Translations under genes and position numbers: made by a program
From: Axinella damicornis
Lineage: Eukaryota; Porifera; Demospongiae; Axinellida; Axinellidae
Assembly: GCA_963931865.1 (NCBI GenBank)
Contig: OZ007506.1
Span: forward strand, 6,052,696-6,116,695
DNA: 64,000 nt
Reading direction: 5' to 3'
The notes under the pieces: model-generated
Told to the model about the DNA's origin: nothing
The model's input: only the letters and a program-made list of their open reading frames with translations
Databases searched by the model: none
In this document: piece after piece, positions 54,201 to 63,474 of the stretch
Numbering within the stretch: position 1 is the stretch's first letter
Layout of the letters: each line of letters begins with the position of its first letter

Positions 54201-57161
54201 GTGCATGACCCATAATCACTGTACCTGGTTCGAATCTGCCAATTTCTCTTTCTTTATGCACGAGTTCTAGTCAACCAAATTCTTTTTTTTTTTCCACTAC
54301 ACATATACACACAACCAACATGGATTTGAATCTAGCTTGGAGAACACACATTCATGCTCTCGTGATTTCTTTTTGGTGACGGGCGCGGGAATGACCTAAC
54401 ATATTTTGTAAATGTCCAATCAAAATCTAAAGTGCTAGGACATTTGACCGCTCAACATGTAATCCTTATTTCGACCTCTGCATTATACTGTGTGTATTAT
54501 GTATTATTGACCTCCCTATAAAGGACAACCTTCCTAAACAGGGAAGATCACAACGTGCCTTTATAGAGGGAGGTTCCACTGTAATAGAGATGTGCGACTT
54601 ATGTATGTACTCGTTCACATAGGTAGGTGAGTTCTCTGATTTGCTGGAGGGGGCATCGCTTGTGTGCGTGGACGCCAACATCCCAGAGGCAACGTTGAAG
54701 CTTGTGTGCGACATATGCTGGAGGGCTGGAGTGCCAGGTGAGGGCTCCATGTCTTAGGGCACCATGGCTGCCAGTGTGTGTAGTGTGTGCTGAGTATAGG
54801 AATAATATTTCTCTGGCGCAATTAACACTACCCTAGGGTAAAAAGCCCTCATGGAAGGCCTGTATAATACTTCCCGATCGTTCCTAGGGGTTAAAGTCCA
54901 AATGAGAGGGCTCTAGACCATATACCAATGACTGAATGGTGAATATTGTATGAGGGCTTAACTCTTTACCAGCCAATGACGGCAAATGCGGTCACGAGGT
55001 CCCATAAGCCCATGAGAATTTATATGGGGAATTTAATGCTAGGCTCACTTTTAAACTGTTTCTTATGGTTGGTAAAGAGTTAAATAAACACCCTGTGGAA
55101 GCCTGTAAAAATCAAAGCTTTCCGCCTCAATTACGTATGCATGGTCTAATGTATAGCAACTACTCCCATGTACGTACTATCCTGCAAGAATTTGTGGGTG
55201 GAGCGGATGGAAAACATGCCATCATTTTGTTGTTCACAGCCATGTAGAGGCCCTGTAGGGCCTTTCGCGCCTACTTACAGAACACAACATTCACAGCTGC
55301 TTAGTCACTACTGGGTCAGACCAGTAGATCTGATTGGTCAACAAGTCACCATCGGATGCTATTAAGTCTTGCCTTCAGTTTGCTCCACCCACAACTTAAT
55401 TCAGTCCTGTGCCAGAGGCTTGAGACTATAACACACAGGCCTGTGGATGACATTGTTTACTAATCGAGCTCCTAACATTGAGTAAGCATCTACACTTGAC
55501 TGTATATACGAGACATGCCGAGAACGTCCACCATAATAAGCCATACAAGGACAGAACTGATGACAGGACACCTGTTGTATAATCGTGTTTCCCTAAACAC
55601 ACAGGCCCATGTACACTGTCAGTCTTCAGGGTTCTGCAAGCGACAAACCCTGGGGTAGAGGGAAAGAACTACGTATCAGCTATACAATTCCTATACTCAC
55701 ATTCAGGTACTGAATTAGCTCAGAATGGAAGCTGAGGTACATGAGAATTAAGGTCTGGGTATGCGGTAATTATAAACCAGTACAATGTACTATCTATCGC
55801 CACCATACACGTAAAATTGAAACTAGTGGGCGTGGCAAGGTGAACATTTTCCATGCGTTTACCTGTGTACCCCTAGTGCATAATCCTGGCCTGTGTTCAT
55901 GTGTGTTATCTGCAGCTTGGTATGAGCCAACTTGTCTGGAGAAGGCTGTCAAGGCTGTCACTGCAGGCTGCCACTCCCAGCTGAGCTACACTTCCCCGAG
56001 CCTCTCCGAGCTCCGCAGTATGGTGGCAGCACTTACCGGACAGGAAATGCTGGGCGGAGTCACGGCAGGTCAATTATGGCACGTCATGTCCAAACTGGAT
56101 GTTTGTCATTGATGCATGAATGTTCATTCTTCGCACTCACATGCACCTGCACACACCCACACAGGACTCTCGGTGGAAGAAAAGCTTAACGAATGTCATC
56201 AGCTCTGTCCTTCTCTTATCCCCCATATTGCCAATGTCCTGGTTTCCCTCGGTGGGGATGGATTGGTGTACGCAAGGAGGGGAGAGAAGAAGGGAGAGGG
56301 AGGCGAGCAGGGGAGAAATGGCAGGATGGAGCTGCTCCACTACCCTCCAGCTGCCAGCCACTTGCTTCCAGTGGGTGTGGTCAGTGTCACAGGAGCCGGA
56401 GACAGGTGAGAGCAGCTTCGATCATTAAGTTTTGAGTTTGTGTTGATAATCTGAGCACAACAGATAGAGAGAACCATTTTTGTGCTCCTGAAGGAACAGG
56501 TCAAACAATTCTTCTATGCATCATAATATAGACCGAAGCTCAAACGTGTAAGCCTGGGAGAGTGAGCCTAGGGAAAACTGCATGTGGTCCAAGTCCGTCT
56601 CACTTGAAAGTGTTCCTTTTTTCATGGTTAGTAATTTTGGTGCTGGATGATTGAGGAGAGTTGGCTAGGCATAAAGACGATAAAGGATAAAGACGACCTC
56701 CAACCCCTCAGTGCTTGGCCGTAACAGTTCCTCCAATCAGACTCTTGCATCATGTACCATCTGCAACACATCATTACTTACTAGTACACCTTCAGGAAAT
56801 TGCATTCACAGTGAGGGGATTGCATGTGACCAACACTATAATTCAGTCACTTCCATTATAAAACCTCAGTGATGTAACATGGTATTCAGTTATGTTCCTG
56901 TCTTAGTCCAAACATTGGTACCTCTGAAGTCAACACACCATTACTGGCCTGCACACATGAATACACACGCACAGTTTTGTTGGAGGCATGATCTCGGGCC
57001 TAGTGCGGGGACTCAACCGGGACCTGGCCATCAAGGCTGGTCTGCGTGCAGCTCACCTGTCGGTGTTGTCTCAGAGGCCAGTATCAAAGAGCCTTGCCCC
57101 AGAACTGTTTACAGAAGAGTCGCTCAGAATGTGGGCACCTTGGAGTGCTACTGTGTTGTAG
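48267..57161 (+). CDS. Bifunctional pseudouridine-5'-phosphate glycosidase / PfkB-type kinase
   Basis: Predicted to phosphorylate pseudouridine and cleave the phosphate to uracil and ribose-5-phosphate. Exons: 48267-48607, 48845-48930, 48989-49080, 49212-49323, 50731-50837, 51189-51269, 51354-51399, 52051-52171, 52258-52343, 52449-52663, 52883-52945, 53040-53103, 53364-53464, 53846-53974, 54623-54737, 55916-56068, 56165-56405 and 56975-57161. The sum, 780 codons, keeps frame. Glycosidase part (about residues 85-400): [68 protein letters not shown] (the Lys is probably the Schiff-base residue), [19 protein letters not shown]. Kinase part (about 430-779): [26 protein letters not shown] and [13 protein letters not shown] with the catalytic Asp. 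The fusion order matches fungal and other eukaryotic bifunctional enzymes. The first ~60 residues and the start are uncertain. Confidence 0.88.
48670..48798. mobile_element. Hairpin element, CTCGTTCCCAG family, intron 1 of the pseudouridine gene
   Basis: Ends TAGCCTCGTTTCCAGGCCT and AGGCCTGGGAATGAGGCTA. The interior pairs only partly (TTCTTCACT near AGAGTGGTGAA). Confidence 0.7.
49600..49830. repeat. Dispersed repeat related to the SINE-like block at 10490-10825
   Basis: GTGTGAACTATTTCAGGTGAAACGCCTTC at about 49622-49650 (quoted in part) and AGGCTCTGCC...CAGGCTCTTGTTAGC at about 49748-49775 match parts of the earlier block. The second part is in opposite relative orientation. It lies in intron 4 of the pseudouridine gene. 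Confidence 0.55.
49971..50011. mobile_element. Hairpin remnant, TAGTCTCGTTCCCAGAC form
   Basis: TAGTCTCGTTCCCAGACCCT pairs with AGGGTCTGGG, but the right terminus is lost. A second half-element, GGTCGTTCCCAGACCAGGGG, lies at 50087-50106. Confidence 0.6.
51843..51921. mobile_element. Hairpin element, CTCGTTCCCAG family
   Basis: Ends TAGCCTCATTCCCAGGCCC / GGGCCTGGGAACGAGGCTA with loop TACTGCAAGCGAT. CTGCGCACC before and CTGTGCACC shortly after suggest a mutated target duplication. Confidence 0.8.
52385..52436. mobile_element. Short hairpin, family remnant
   Basis: GGTCACATTCCCAGACC pairs with GGTCTGGGAATGAGACC. It lies directly upstream of exon 10 of the pseudouridine gene (acceptor at 52448) and so contributes to that acceptor region. 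Confidence 0.65.
53987..54027. repeat. Small perfect hairpin
   Basis: ACCATAGATATTAGA and its complement TCTAATATCTATGGT flank a 13-bp loop, immediately after the exon 14 donor of the pseudouridine gene. Confidence 0.75.
54029..54584. mobile_element. pogo/Tigger-like inverted-repeat element with a nested element
   Basis: Outer ends CAGCAGAACCTCTGCTAAAA and CCTTTATAGAGGGAGGTTCCACTG (quoted in part) follow the CAGTRGAACCTC pattern of pogo/Tigger-type Tc1-mariner elements and are flanked by TA. Inside, 54081-54480 has its own inverted ends, CAGAGGTCGAAATAA and TTATTTCGACCTCTG, with CATTA on both sides. No transposase frame is present. Confidence 0.65.
54958..55083. mobile_element. TTAA-flanked 126-bp inverted-repeat element
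   Basis: TTAACTCTTTACCAGCC and GGTTGGTAAAGAGTTAA are inverted ends, each including a TTAA. The exact TTAA target suggests a piggyBac-type non-autonomous element. Confidence 0.75.
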
Positions 57162-57421
57162 CAGCACTCCAGCAATTCAAATTAGTTTGTTCTGTTATGT
57201 TAATTCATGTGGTATGTTATGTTATCTCTCTGAGCTTACATAAGCTTTGGTGATAATGTTGCCTTACTCGTTTTGGGTCACAAAAATTATCAAACTATGC
57301 AACAAAAAGAGATAAGCACTGCAAAATGGTAGAATACACATAATATTTGCAAAAGCACAAACAATATGCATGCAAAATGTGAAAAGCATTACTATACAGC
57401 AACAAAGATAAGAGATGAAAG

Positions 57422-58000
57422 TTACTTGAGGTTTGGCTTGTTGACTTGTCGTTGCAGTCCATACGGAGTCATGCCAGCCTGTGTAGCCCCCTTATTCGTT
57501 CCCATCTGTAAGCCGATGATGGTTTGGCCTGCTTTCCTAGTCTCTTCATCAAATTCTCTGGTTTGCTTTGCCGCTTCTTTAGGCCCCAGTATTGCCCCCC
57601 TGTACCCTTTTGCTCGTGCCTTTCTGCCAAGTGCGTGGATCGTGTTGACTACCTGGGTCATATTCGCATCTTCGTACAGGTCTACTGTCTGAAACAGATC
57701 ACTCTTCTGCATCGTGTACTGAGAACAGGAATCTAAGAAATTGCCGATGTTTTCCATCATTTTGAACGCCATTTTACTCTGGTTTATCTTGGGAACGCTG
57801 CCCGGGGCCAGCTTGTTGATAGCCTTGCACAGGTACACGCCGTCTTTGAGTGCCTCGTGGAAGGATCCTGCTGGAAAGGGTTCCCCCACTACCGCCTGCA
57901 GCCACTCCTTCGCTTCCCTCTCCAGTTTCAGATCATATTTCCCACTCTGTTTATCCTTGAGTTCGGCTGTCATTCCGTAACCCTTCGGTCTGTCAGCCAT
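57422..58000 (-). CDS. Transgelin/calponin-like actin-binding protein
   Basis: Actin cross-linking protein of the transgelin/SM22/Mp20 group. The single exon encodes 192 residues, the usual transgelin length. A calponin-homology domain spans about residues 22-130, with REAKEWLQAVVGEPF, FHEALKDGVYLCKAINKLAPG, KMAFKMMENIGNFLDSC and LFQTVDLYEDANMTQVVNTI. A single calponin-like repeat, IIGLQMGTNKGATQAGMTPY, is at about 167-186. The start is the first Met, MADRPKGYGMTAEL, as in family N-termini. It converges on the pseudouridine gene (stop codons 260 bp apart) and is head-to-head with ANAPC10. I leave the symbol blank because orthology within the calponin family cannot be settled by eye. Confidence 0.94.
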   Translation of the reverse strand: MADRPKGYGMTAELKDKQSGKYDLKLEREAKEWLQAVVGEPFPAGSFHEALKDGVYLCKAINKLAPGSVPKINQSKMAFKMMENIGNFLDSCSQYTMQKSDLFQTVDLYEDANMTQVVNTIHALGRKARAKGYRGAILGPKEAAKQTREFDEETRKAGQTIIGLQMGTNKGATQAGMTPYGLQRQVNKPNLK

Positions 58001-58134
58001 TCTACGTGATGATCCGAGTTTTTATAGCGCTAGCGCTGCAACTGTCGTAGTTTGTAGCTGCAGAGGGATATATCGCGCATGCAGCTAGCTTGCTATGCTT
58101 GCACGTGCTGCAAGTAACGCCCACGCATACACTT
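58001..58134. promoter_or_regulatory. Probable bidirectional promoter, transgelin-like / ANAPC10
   Basis: Only 134 bp separate the two divergent start codons. The segment must hold both 5' UTRs and core promoters. No TATA box is obvious. Confidence 0.55.
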
Positions 58135-60206
58135 ATGGCACTGTCCAACAAGAACACCTCCAAGGAGCAGCCAGCGCAGGCACTGGAGATCAGCAACCAG
58201 GCTGTGTGGTCCCTCTCCTCCTGCAAGCCTGGGTTTGGGATAGCTCAGCTTTGTGATAGCTCCAATGAAACATACTGGCAGTGAGTGAACTTGATTTATT
58301 GTAGGTTAGCTATGTTGAAAGGATCACTGCACCCATTTCGTGTACATTAGGTCGGATGGTCCCCAACCCCACTTCATAAGTATTGAGTTTATGAAGAAGA
58401 CTGCAGTAAGGGTGAGGAGGTTAATCCATTATTGTTAGTGCTGGGCGACACCATGCAAGTACCTATAGTCTCGGAACCAGACCCTTCGTGCGGGGGAGGA
58501 GGAAAGGGTCTGGGCACGTGCCTACATTCGAGTTGTCCTCACGGAATGTAATTATGCGTGGTAATTAGCGATCAACTGCGATACCACGCGTACGAACACA
58601 GTCGATCTGCTCGTTGCTCTCTGTCAGACACTCGCAGGTACCACGGTACGGCACAGCGATTTGCTGTGTCTACTGTAGTCGCTGGCGACACCGAAAGTCT
58701 GCAGAAAAATCAATTCCCTGATGTCATTCGCAATCAACGCTTCTGATTCGTTAGGTCAACATTCCGACCTGGGGACAACTCGAATGTAAGATGGTGCCCA
58801 GACCCTTTCCTCCTCCCCCGCGCGAAGGGTCTGGTTCCAAGACTATAGCAAGTACCAGGTATCAGTGGTATCGATCGATACCGAGTACTGTACAGTACAT
58901 TATGTGGCCCGGGCACGTGCTAGAAGCAGAGTCTGACTCCGGATCCAAGTCTGACCTATAGCTACCTAGCTATAGGCCTTACGTGTTGCTCTTCTTTCAA
59001 GTTCTTCTACGAAAATTATCATGTTAAGGTCATCATTAATGAAGGGGGGTTGTATCAAGAGTTGAGATTGGTATTGATATCGGCACAACAGTACTTGGTA
59101 TCGGTAGCGAAATTCAAAATATTAATGTAGCACTAATTATTGTGCACGTGGCTGGTTCTCAGCACATAGGGTTAGTATATAGTGATCACGTTTCAGGAAA
59201 TGGTCTCAGAATGAGACAACCTCCTACAGCATGTATGTGCTACATAGTTTGGGAACGAGACTACCCCGGCCTCACAAAGGGACAACCTCCTATGTGCTAT
59301 AATATAGGTAAGACTGCATAGGGGGTGTAGTATTGCATGGTAATAACTTGACCCCAGCCAGTCGCAGCTATTGGAGTAACCATCCCTTGTTTGACACGTC
59401 TCCCAACACACTCTTACGTTCCTAGTGTATCTCACTGTACATCAACTACAAGCAGGACGAGAGCTATACACCAAGTAAAATTGCCATTAGAGCAGGAACA
59501 AACTTCCATGACCTCACAGTAAGTTGGACCTCATTGGTCCATGCATGCAGCCAGTGTAGCTATAATTATTCGTTTTCCACTATGTGGCTACACCACCTTT
59601 TTCCAATTTCTCACTCCATTCTTGATCGAAGATCCATGCAAAACGAGTTCTGACTGGCCTAAATTTGTCTGTAATTGTATGATTACAACCCCCAGCAGGT
59701 AGCACTAATGGAGCTGGAAGAGCCGGATGGGTGGGTGGACATCGACACGCTGGACAAAGATGAACGGTACGTCTTCATGCATTCATTCTGGTTGAACCTC
59801 CCCAACTTGTTGCAGGGAGGGGCAAGCTGCGAAAAGGTTTTTTGTTTTGATCTTGCAGACCTGTGAGGGCGTTTGTGTTCCAGGTGGCCATATTGGCCAA
59901 CCATCAGAGCGGAAGGGATACTCACATCAGACAAATCAGAGTGTTTGAACCAGAGTGAGGAATCATCGGTCGTGTTCCCAGGCCCCTCCCAGCTTTGTTG
60001 TTTTCCATACTGCAAGTGATTAAAAGCTGGGCAGGGACCTGGGAACGAGGCTTGAATCATTGAATGAATGCAGTCATGCATATATGTAATCCAGTGAGAG
60101 TTAAACCTGAACTTTCCTGCTACACAGGTCATGTGAACGTCCAATCGCAGAAGATAGCAGCAACTTTCTAACAATTGAATTTTCATCCATGCTGACATTC
60201 AGATAG
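58135..60206 (+). CDS. ANAPC10: Anaphase-promoting complex subunit 10 (DOC1)
   Basis: Substrate-recognition subunit of the APC/C ubiquitin ligase; with Cdc20/Cdh1 it forms the D-box receptor. Exons 58135-58280, 58351-58411, 59426-59518, 59696-59766, 59859-59954 and 60128-60206 give 181 residues (human 185). Exon 4 could instead begin at 59699, losing one Gln. The DOC domain landmarks are [61 protein letters not shown], and [20 protein letters not shown]. The C-terminus reads LTFR-stop, whereas the family normally ends Ile-Arg, the tail that docks on APC3. The 1-kb intron 2 contains the foldback element at 58464-58848. Confidence 0.96.
58464..58848. mobile_element. Foldback element in ANAPC10 intron 2, TAGTCTCGGAACCAG form
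   Basis: TATAGTCTCGGAACCAGACC pairs with GGTCTGGTTCCAAGACTATA. Arms of about 80 bp include AGGAGGAAAGGGTCTGGGCA and ACATTCGAGTTGTCC and their complements. CAAGTACC flanks it at 58456-58463 and 58849-58856. The unpaired centre (58545-58765) shows no gene. Confidence 0.85.
59970..60052. mobile_element. Hairpin element, CTCGTTCCCAG family, ANAPC10 intron 5
   Basis: GTGTTCCCAGGCCCCTCCCAGC pairs (in part) with GCTGGGCAGGGACCTGGGAAC; loop word TACTGCAAGTGAT. GAATCAT occurs on both sides. Confidence 0.75.
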
Positions 60207-60932
60207 CAGCAATCACATTAGTATAGTACTGCCATGATGCACACAAGTCACAACTAGTCTCAATCACCCTGCTATTCTACCACTAATGTACTAACACTGA
60301 ACTCGGGTAGCTTAGGAGTTCTCTTTCACTATCTACAAGCTCACATGCTCGCTGAGGCCGCACTGCACGTAACTTGTAACTGGGATAACAGGCTGGCCTA
60401 AAGCTTCAACTTCAACACTACAGCATTCCTATCCAGCTCACAATGAGACTGGATAGGAATGATTCGTCATTGTTGTAGCGCGTTAGGGTGGGGAAAGGGG
60501 AGGGGGGGAGGGAGGGGGGGGGGGAGGGCGGGAACTGCCACAAGCACTGCGTGAACTGGAACTGCTGCCATCACCAGCTGGCACCACACCAAACACACCA
60601 CGGACTGCCCACTGTATAGTACTGCATGCTCGAACACTGCTACTCCTATTAGTGCACACCCGAAGTACTGACTGCAACTGTGGGACAGTTGGACACAAGC
60701 AGCAGTTGGTGAATGCATGAATGGAACATTCCATAGACAAAACAATACCTAGCTGGGAGAAATTAAAAGACAGTCCAAAAGGTAGAATGAACTGGAGTAA
60801 CAGTGGGAGATTCCCTCAGTGCAAAAAAGGCAACCCCTCTTAGCAACAGGAATGTACCTAGGTTACGTAGGTGTAAGTACATAACTATGTGTAGCCTAAC
60901 ATGCGCTTACACAGGCAAAATAAACTGTCTTC
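60207..60932. other. Convergent intergenic region
   Basis: Lies between the ANAPC10 stop and the SR-protein stop. It contains a G-rich run at about 60488-60533 and otherwise nothing recognisable. Both 3' UTRs should be here. Confidence 0.5.
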
Positions 60933-61759
60933 TCAGTCACTGGGAGAGTGTGACCCCTGCCTGGCATCTGGAGATTCGGAGCGGCTACCCTCCCGGGAGC
61001 TAGACCTCCGTCCATTCTCCCTGGAACGAGAACGAGACCTAGAGGGGGAATGTGAGTGCTTTGATGACTTTCTTTGTGGAGAACGGGAACGGGACCTGGA
61101 GTAGGATTTCCTGGACTTGCGGCGCACTGGGGATCTGGATCGTGACCGAGAATATGACGACCTCCTCCTCCTCCTCACAGGCGACCGGCTTCGAGATCTG
61201 GAGTAGCTCCGATAACCTCCTCCACCTCCATATCCCCACCCACCACCACCACCACCACCACCACCACCACCACCGCCTCTGGAATATTGTGGGAGAAAAA
61301 TATGTAACATATCACTTGATGGGGCAACTGAGGTGTCAAGACATACCCTGATCTGTAGGAAGGAGGGATGTAGTTCCTCCCATATCGAACATGGGGTGGT
61401 TCAAGGGGTCTCCCGTAGCGGGCCAGCTGCACTCTCATTTCCCGGCCATCCATCAGGTAGCCGTCCATCCGATCCATAGCATCCTCTGCATCACGCCTGT
61501 CATAGTACCGCACAAACGCAAATCCCCTCGAGTCCTTCGTGAACCTATCCCTGGGAATATAGACGTCCCCCACCTCGCCATATTTCTCGAAAAGAGGCTT
61601 CAGCTCCTCGGGAGTGGTGCGGTAGGAGAGATTGTCCACCTTCAAGCTGACCATCCCTTCAATGTTCGGCGGTCTTCTGTTTCTAGCGTCCCTGTCGCTG
61701 CTTCTACTCCTACTCCGGTAGCGGTCCCGGCTCCTGCTACGACTCCTTCGCCTGCTCAT
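60933..61759 (-). CDS. SRSF2-like SR splicing factor with N- and C-terminal RS regions
   Basis: Nuclear SR protein that binds exonic enhancers and recruits spliceosome components. Exons 61347-61759 and 60933-61278 join in frame to 252 residues. An N-terminal extension, [20 protein letters not shown] and following, precedes the RRM (about residues 36-112), where RNP2 is LKVDNLSY and RNP1 is [26 protein letters not shown] and [11 protein letters not shown] are close to human SRSF2. After the RRM come a poly-Gly/Gly-Tyr stretch and an RS domain with repeated [11 protein letters not shown]. Human SRSF2 starts directly at its RRM and lacks such an N-terminal RS block; plant SCL proteins have one. 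It is head-to-head with the FKBP2-like gene. Confidence 0.92.
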
Positions 61760-61927
61760 GGTGAACTTCTCTTCTCTCTCAGAGACCGTAAAGAGGCTTT
61801 TCCCAGCTTTCAAAGCCAACAACTTGTCAAACCATGTGATCGCGCTGCACTGAAAATGTGGCACTTCCTGACTCAACACTTGTGCGCATGCGCTGCAACT
61901 TTGAACTTTGATCTTTTGTGAGAAAAC
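61760..61927. promoter_or_regulatory. Probable bidirectional promoter, SR protein / FKBP2-like
   Basis: The start codons of the divergent genes are 168 bp apart. No specific motif is identified beyond this geometry. Confidence 0.5.
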
Positions 61928-63357
61928 ATGGAGATGTGTAGGTGGGTGATACTCGCGTGCATGTCCCTGTGCCTACTGGCGGCTCCTGGTGCTGCCAAGA
62001 AGAAACTGGAAATTATTACTGAGGTGAAAAGAGTAGCATGGTGTCCTGTCAACCCCATGTTTGTTTATGTTGGCTTATTCAAATTATTTGCAGTCTAAGC
62101 CTCAGGAATGTACACAACTTGCTGGGAATGGAGACACCCTGAAAGTTCATTATACCGTGAGTTTAACACACCAGTCAAGGTGGCAAGTGTTGGTTTTTGC
62201 AAGAGTTTCTCCAAGATTCCAAGTACTGTGGAGTCTCGGTACCAGACTATTCGCTATTCTGCCGTGCGCGATCATAGTCAGCTACCGAGACTAAGCCTGG
62301 GGACCCAGGGAGTATCTGATGAGAAATGCCTGCCTAGTCTGGTTCCCAGACGATTTTTCACATGCAGAGGAGAAACTATCTACAAGGAATTTCATTTTTT
62401 GTAATCATAAATGCAACGTTCTTACCTTTTTTTCTGGCATACTTGCACAAAAATGGAAAATGCCTCTCCGTGTTGAAAAAAAAATCTAGGAGCAGGACCA
62501 CTTCCTACCCATGTAAAATTATGTAGCAATCTCATATGGAGTAGTAGTACCCTTTCATGGCACCCATGAAAGTGTATTCAGGACCATCTCTCTTCCTTCT
62601 GCAGGGTGCACTGGAGAGTGGGCAAGTGTTTGACAGCTCCCGCGCAGAAGGGAGGGAGCCAGTCTCGATACAGTTAGGTGCTGGACAGGTCATTCAAGGT
62701 ATGTATATATGCATATATATCCCTTGAGTGCAAGTACATTCCTGGTTCTTTAATTGCAGTGGCAAATCCAAATGACCCATTCAGTGATGTCATCACCATC
62801 CCCTATTAATGGGGTTCAGGACCTGCATGAAAACCTCCTGCATCCGATAATGGCAGAAGAAGACTTCAGCTGTGCTTCCTATTTGAGAAAAATTCGCTTA
62901 GAAGCGCATGTTTCCTTCCTGTGGAGATATATGCACATGGCCACACCTACGGTATGTAGGTGCACAATGGCTTAGCATGCAGTCTCAAAAATATCTGGCA
63001 TACTCAGATTTGTGCACGATCATGTCCGTTGGATTAGAGCACGCATCTCTTGTGCACATGCATGCTACTTTATAATTTTGCCGTATTACTTCAGACACTG
63101 AACAGGTATTTGTCTAGCTCAGGCTCGCCCCACAATGTTATACATTCTGCTAGTTAAAATGACGATCTGTCCACAGGATGGGATGAAGGTCTGACTGGAA
63201 TGTGTGTAGGGTGAGTCTTACAACTACTGAGTGTACAGTGGCCCACTCCCACTGCTGACTGGATTGTTCTGTGGTGTGTAATGCAGGGAGGTGAGGAAGC
63301 TCATCATCCCCCCACACTTGGGGTATGGAGATCAGGGGGTGGAGGGTGTCATACCAG
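61928..63357 (+). CDS. FKBP2-like ER peptidyl-prolyl isomerase (3' end missing)
   Basis: FK506-binding prolyl cis-trans isomerase of the secretory pathway. Exons 61928-62023, 62094-62156, 62605-62698, 63177-63210 and 63287-63357 join in frame. Residues 1-22 ([22 protein letters not shown]) form a signal peptide. The FKBP domain follows with [56 protein letters not shown] and VIPG. These carry the usual drug- and substrate-pocket aromatic residues. The final exon, which should encode the GATLVFEVEL-like strand and any ER-retention signal, lies beyond 64000, so FKBP2 cannot be separated from a longer FKBP. Start chosen at the first Met, which gives the signal peptide. Confidence 0.9.
62231..62293. 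mobile_element. Hairpin element, TAGTCTCGG form, FKBP2-like intron 2
   Basis: GAGTCTCGGTACCAGACTAT pairs loosely with ATAGTCAGCTACCGAGACTA. A left half of the same family (TCTGGTTCCCAGACGATTTT) lies at 62339-62358. Confidence 0.6.
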
Positions 63358-63370
63358 GTTAGTGCGTCCA

Positions 63371-63474
63371 TAGTCTCGACCTCAGACCCAAACCATGCAA
63401 CCCCAGTGCAGATCGCTTCCAGTATCCTGGAAGCGATCCGCAGTGGGGTTGGTTTGGGGCTTGGGCTGAGACTA
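63371..63474. mobile_element. Hairpin element with long arms, near the window end
   Basis: TAGTCTCGACCTCAGACCC and GGGCTTGGGCTGAGACTA form the ends. Arms continue through AACCCCAGTGCAGATCGCTT and its complement for about 45 bp around a TATC-type loop (CCAGTATCCTGG). Confidence 0.8.
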
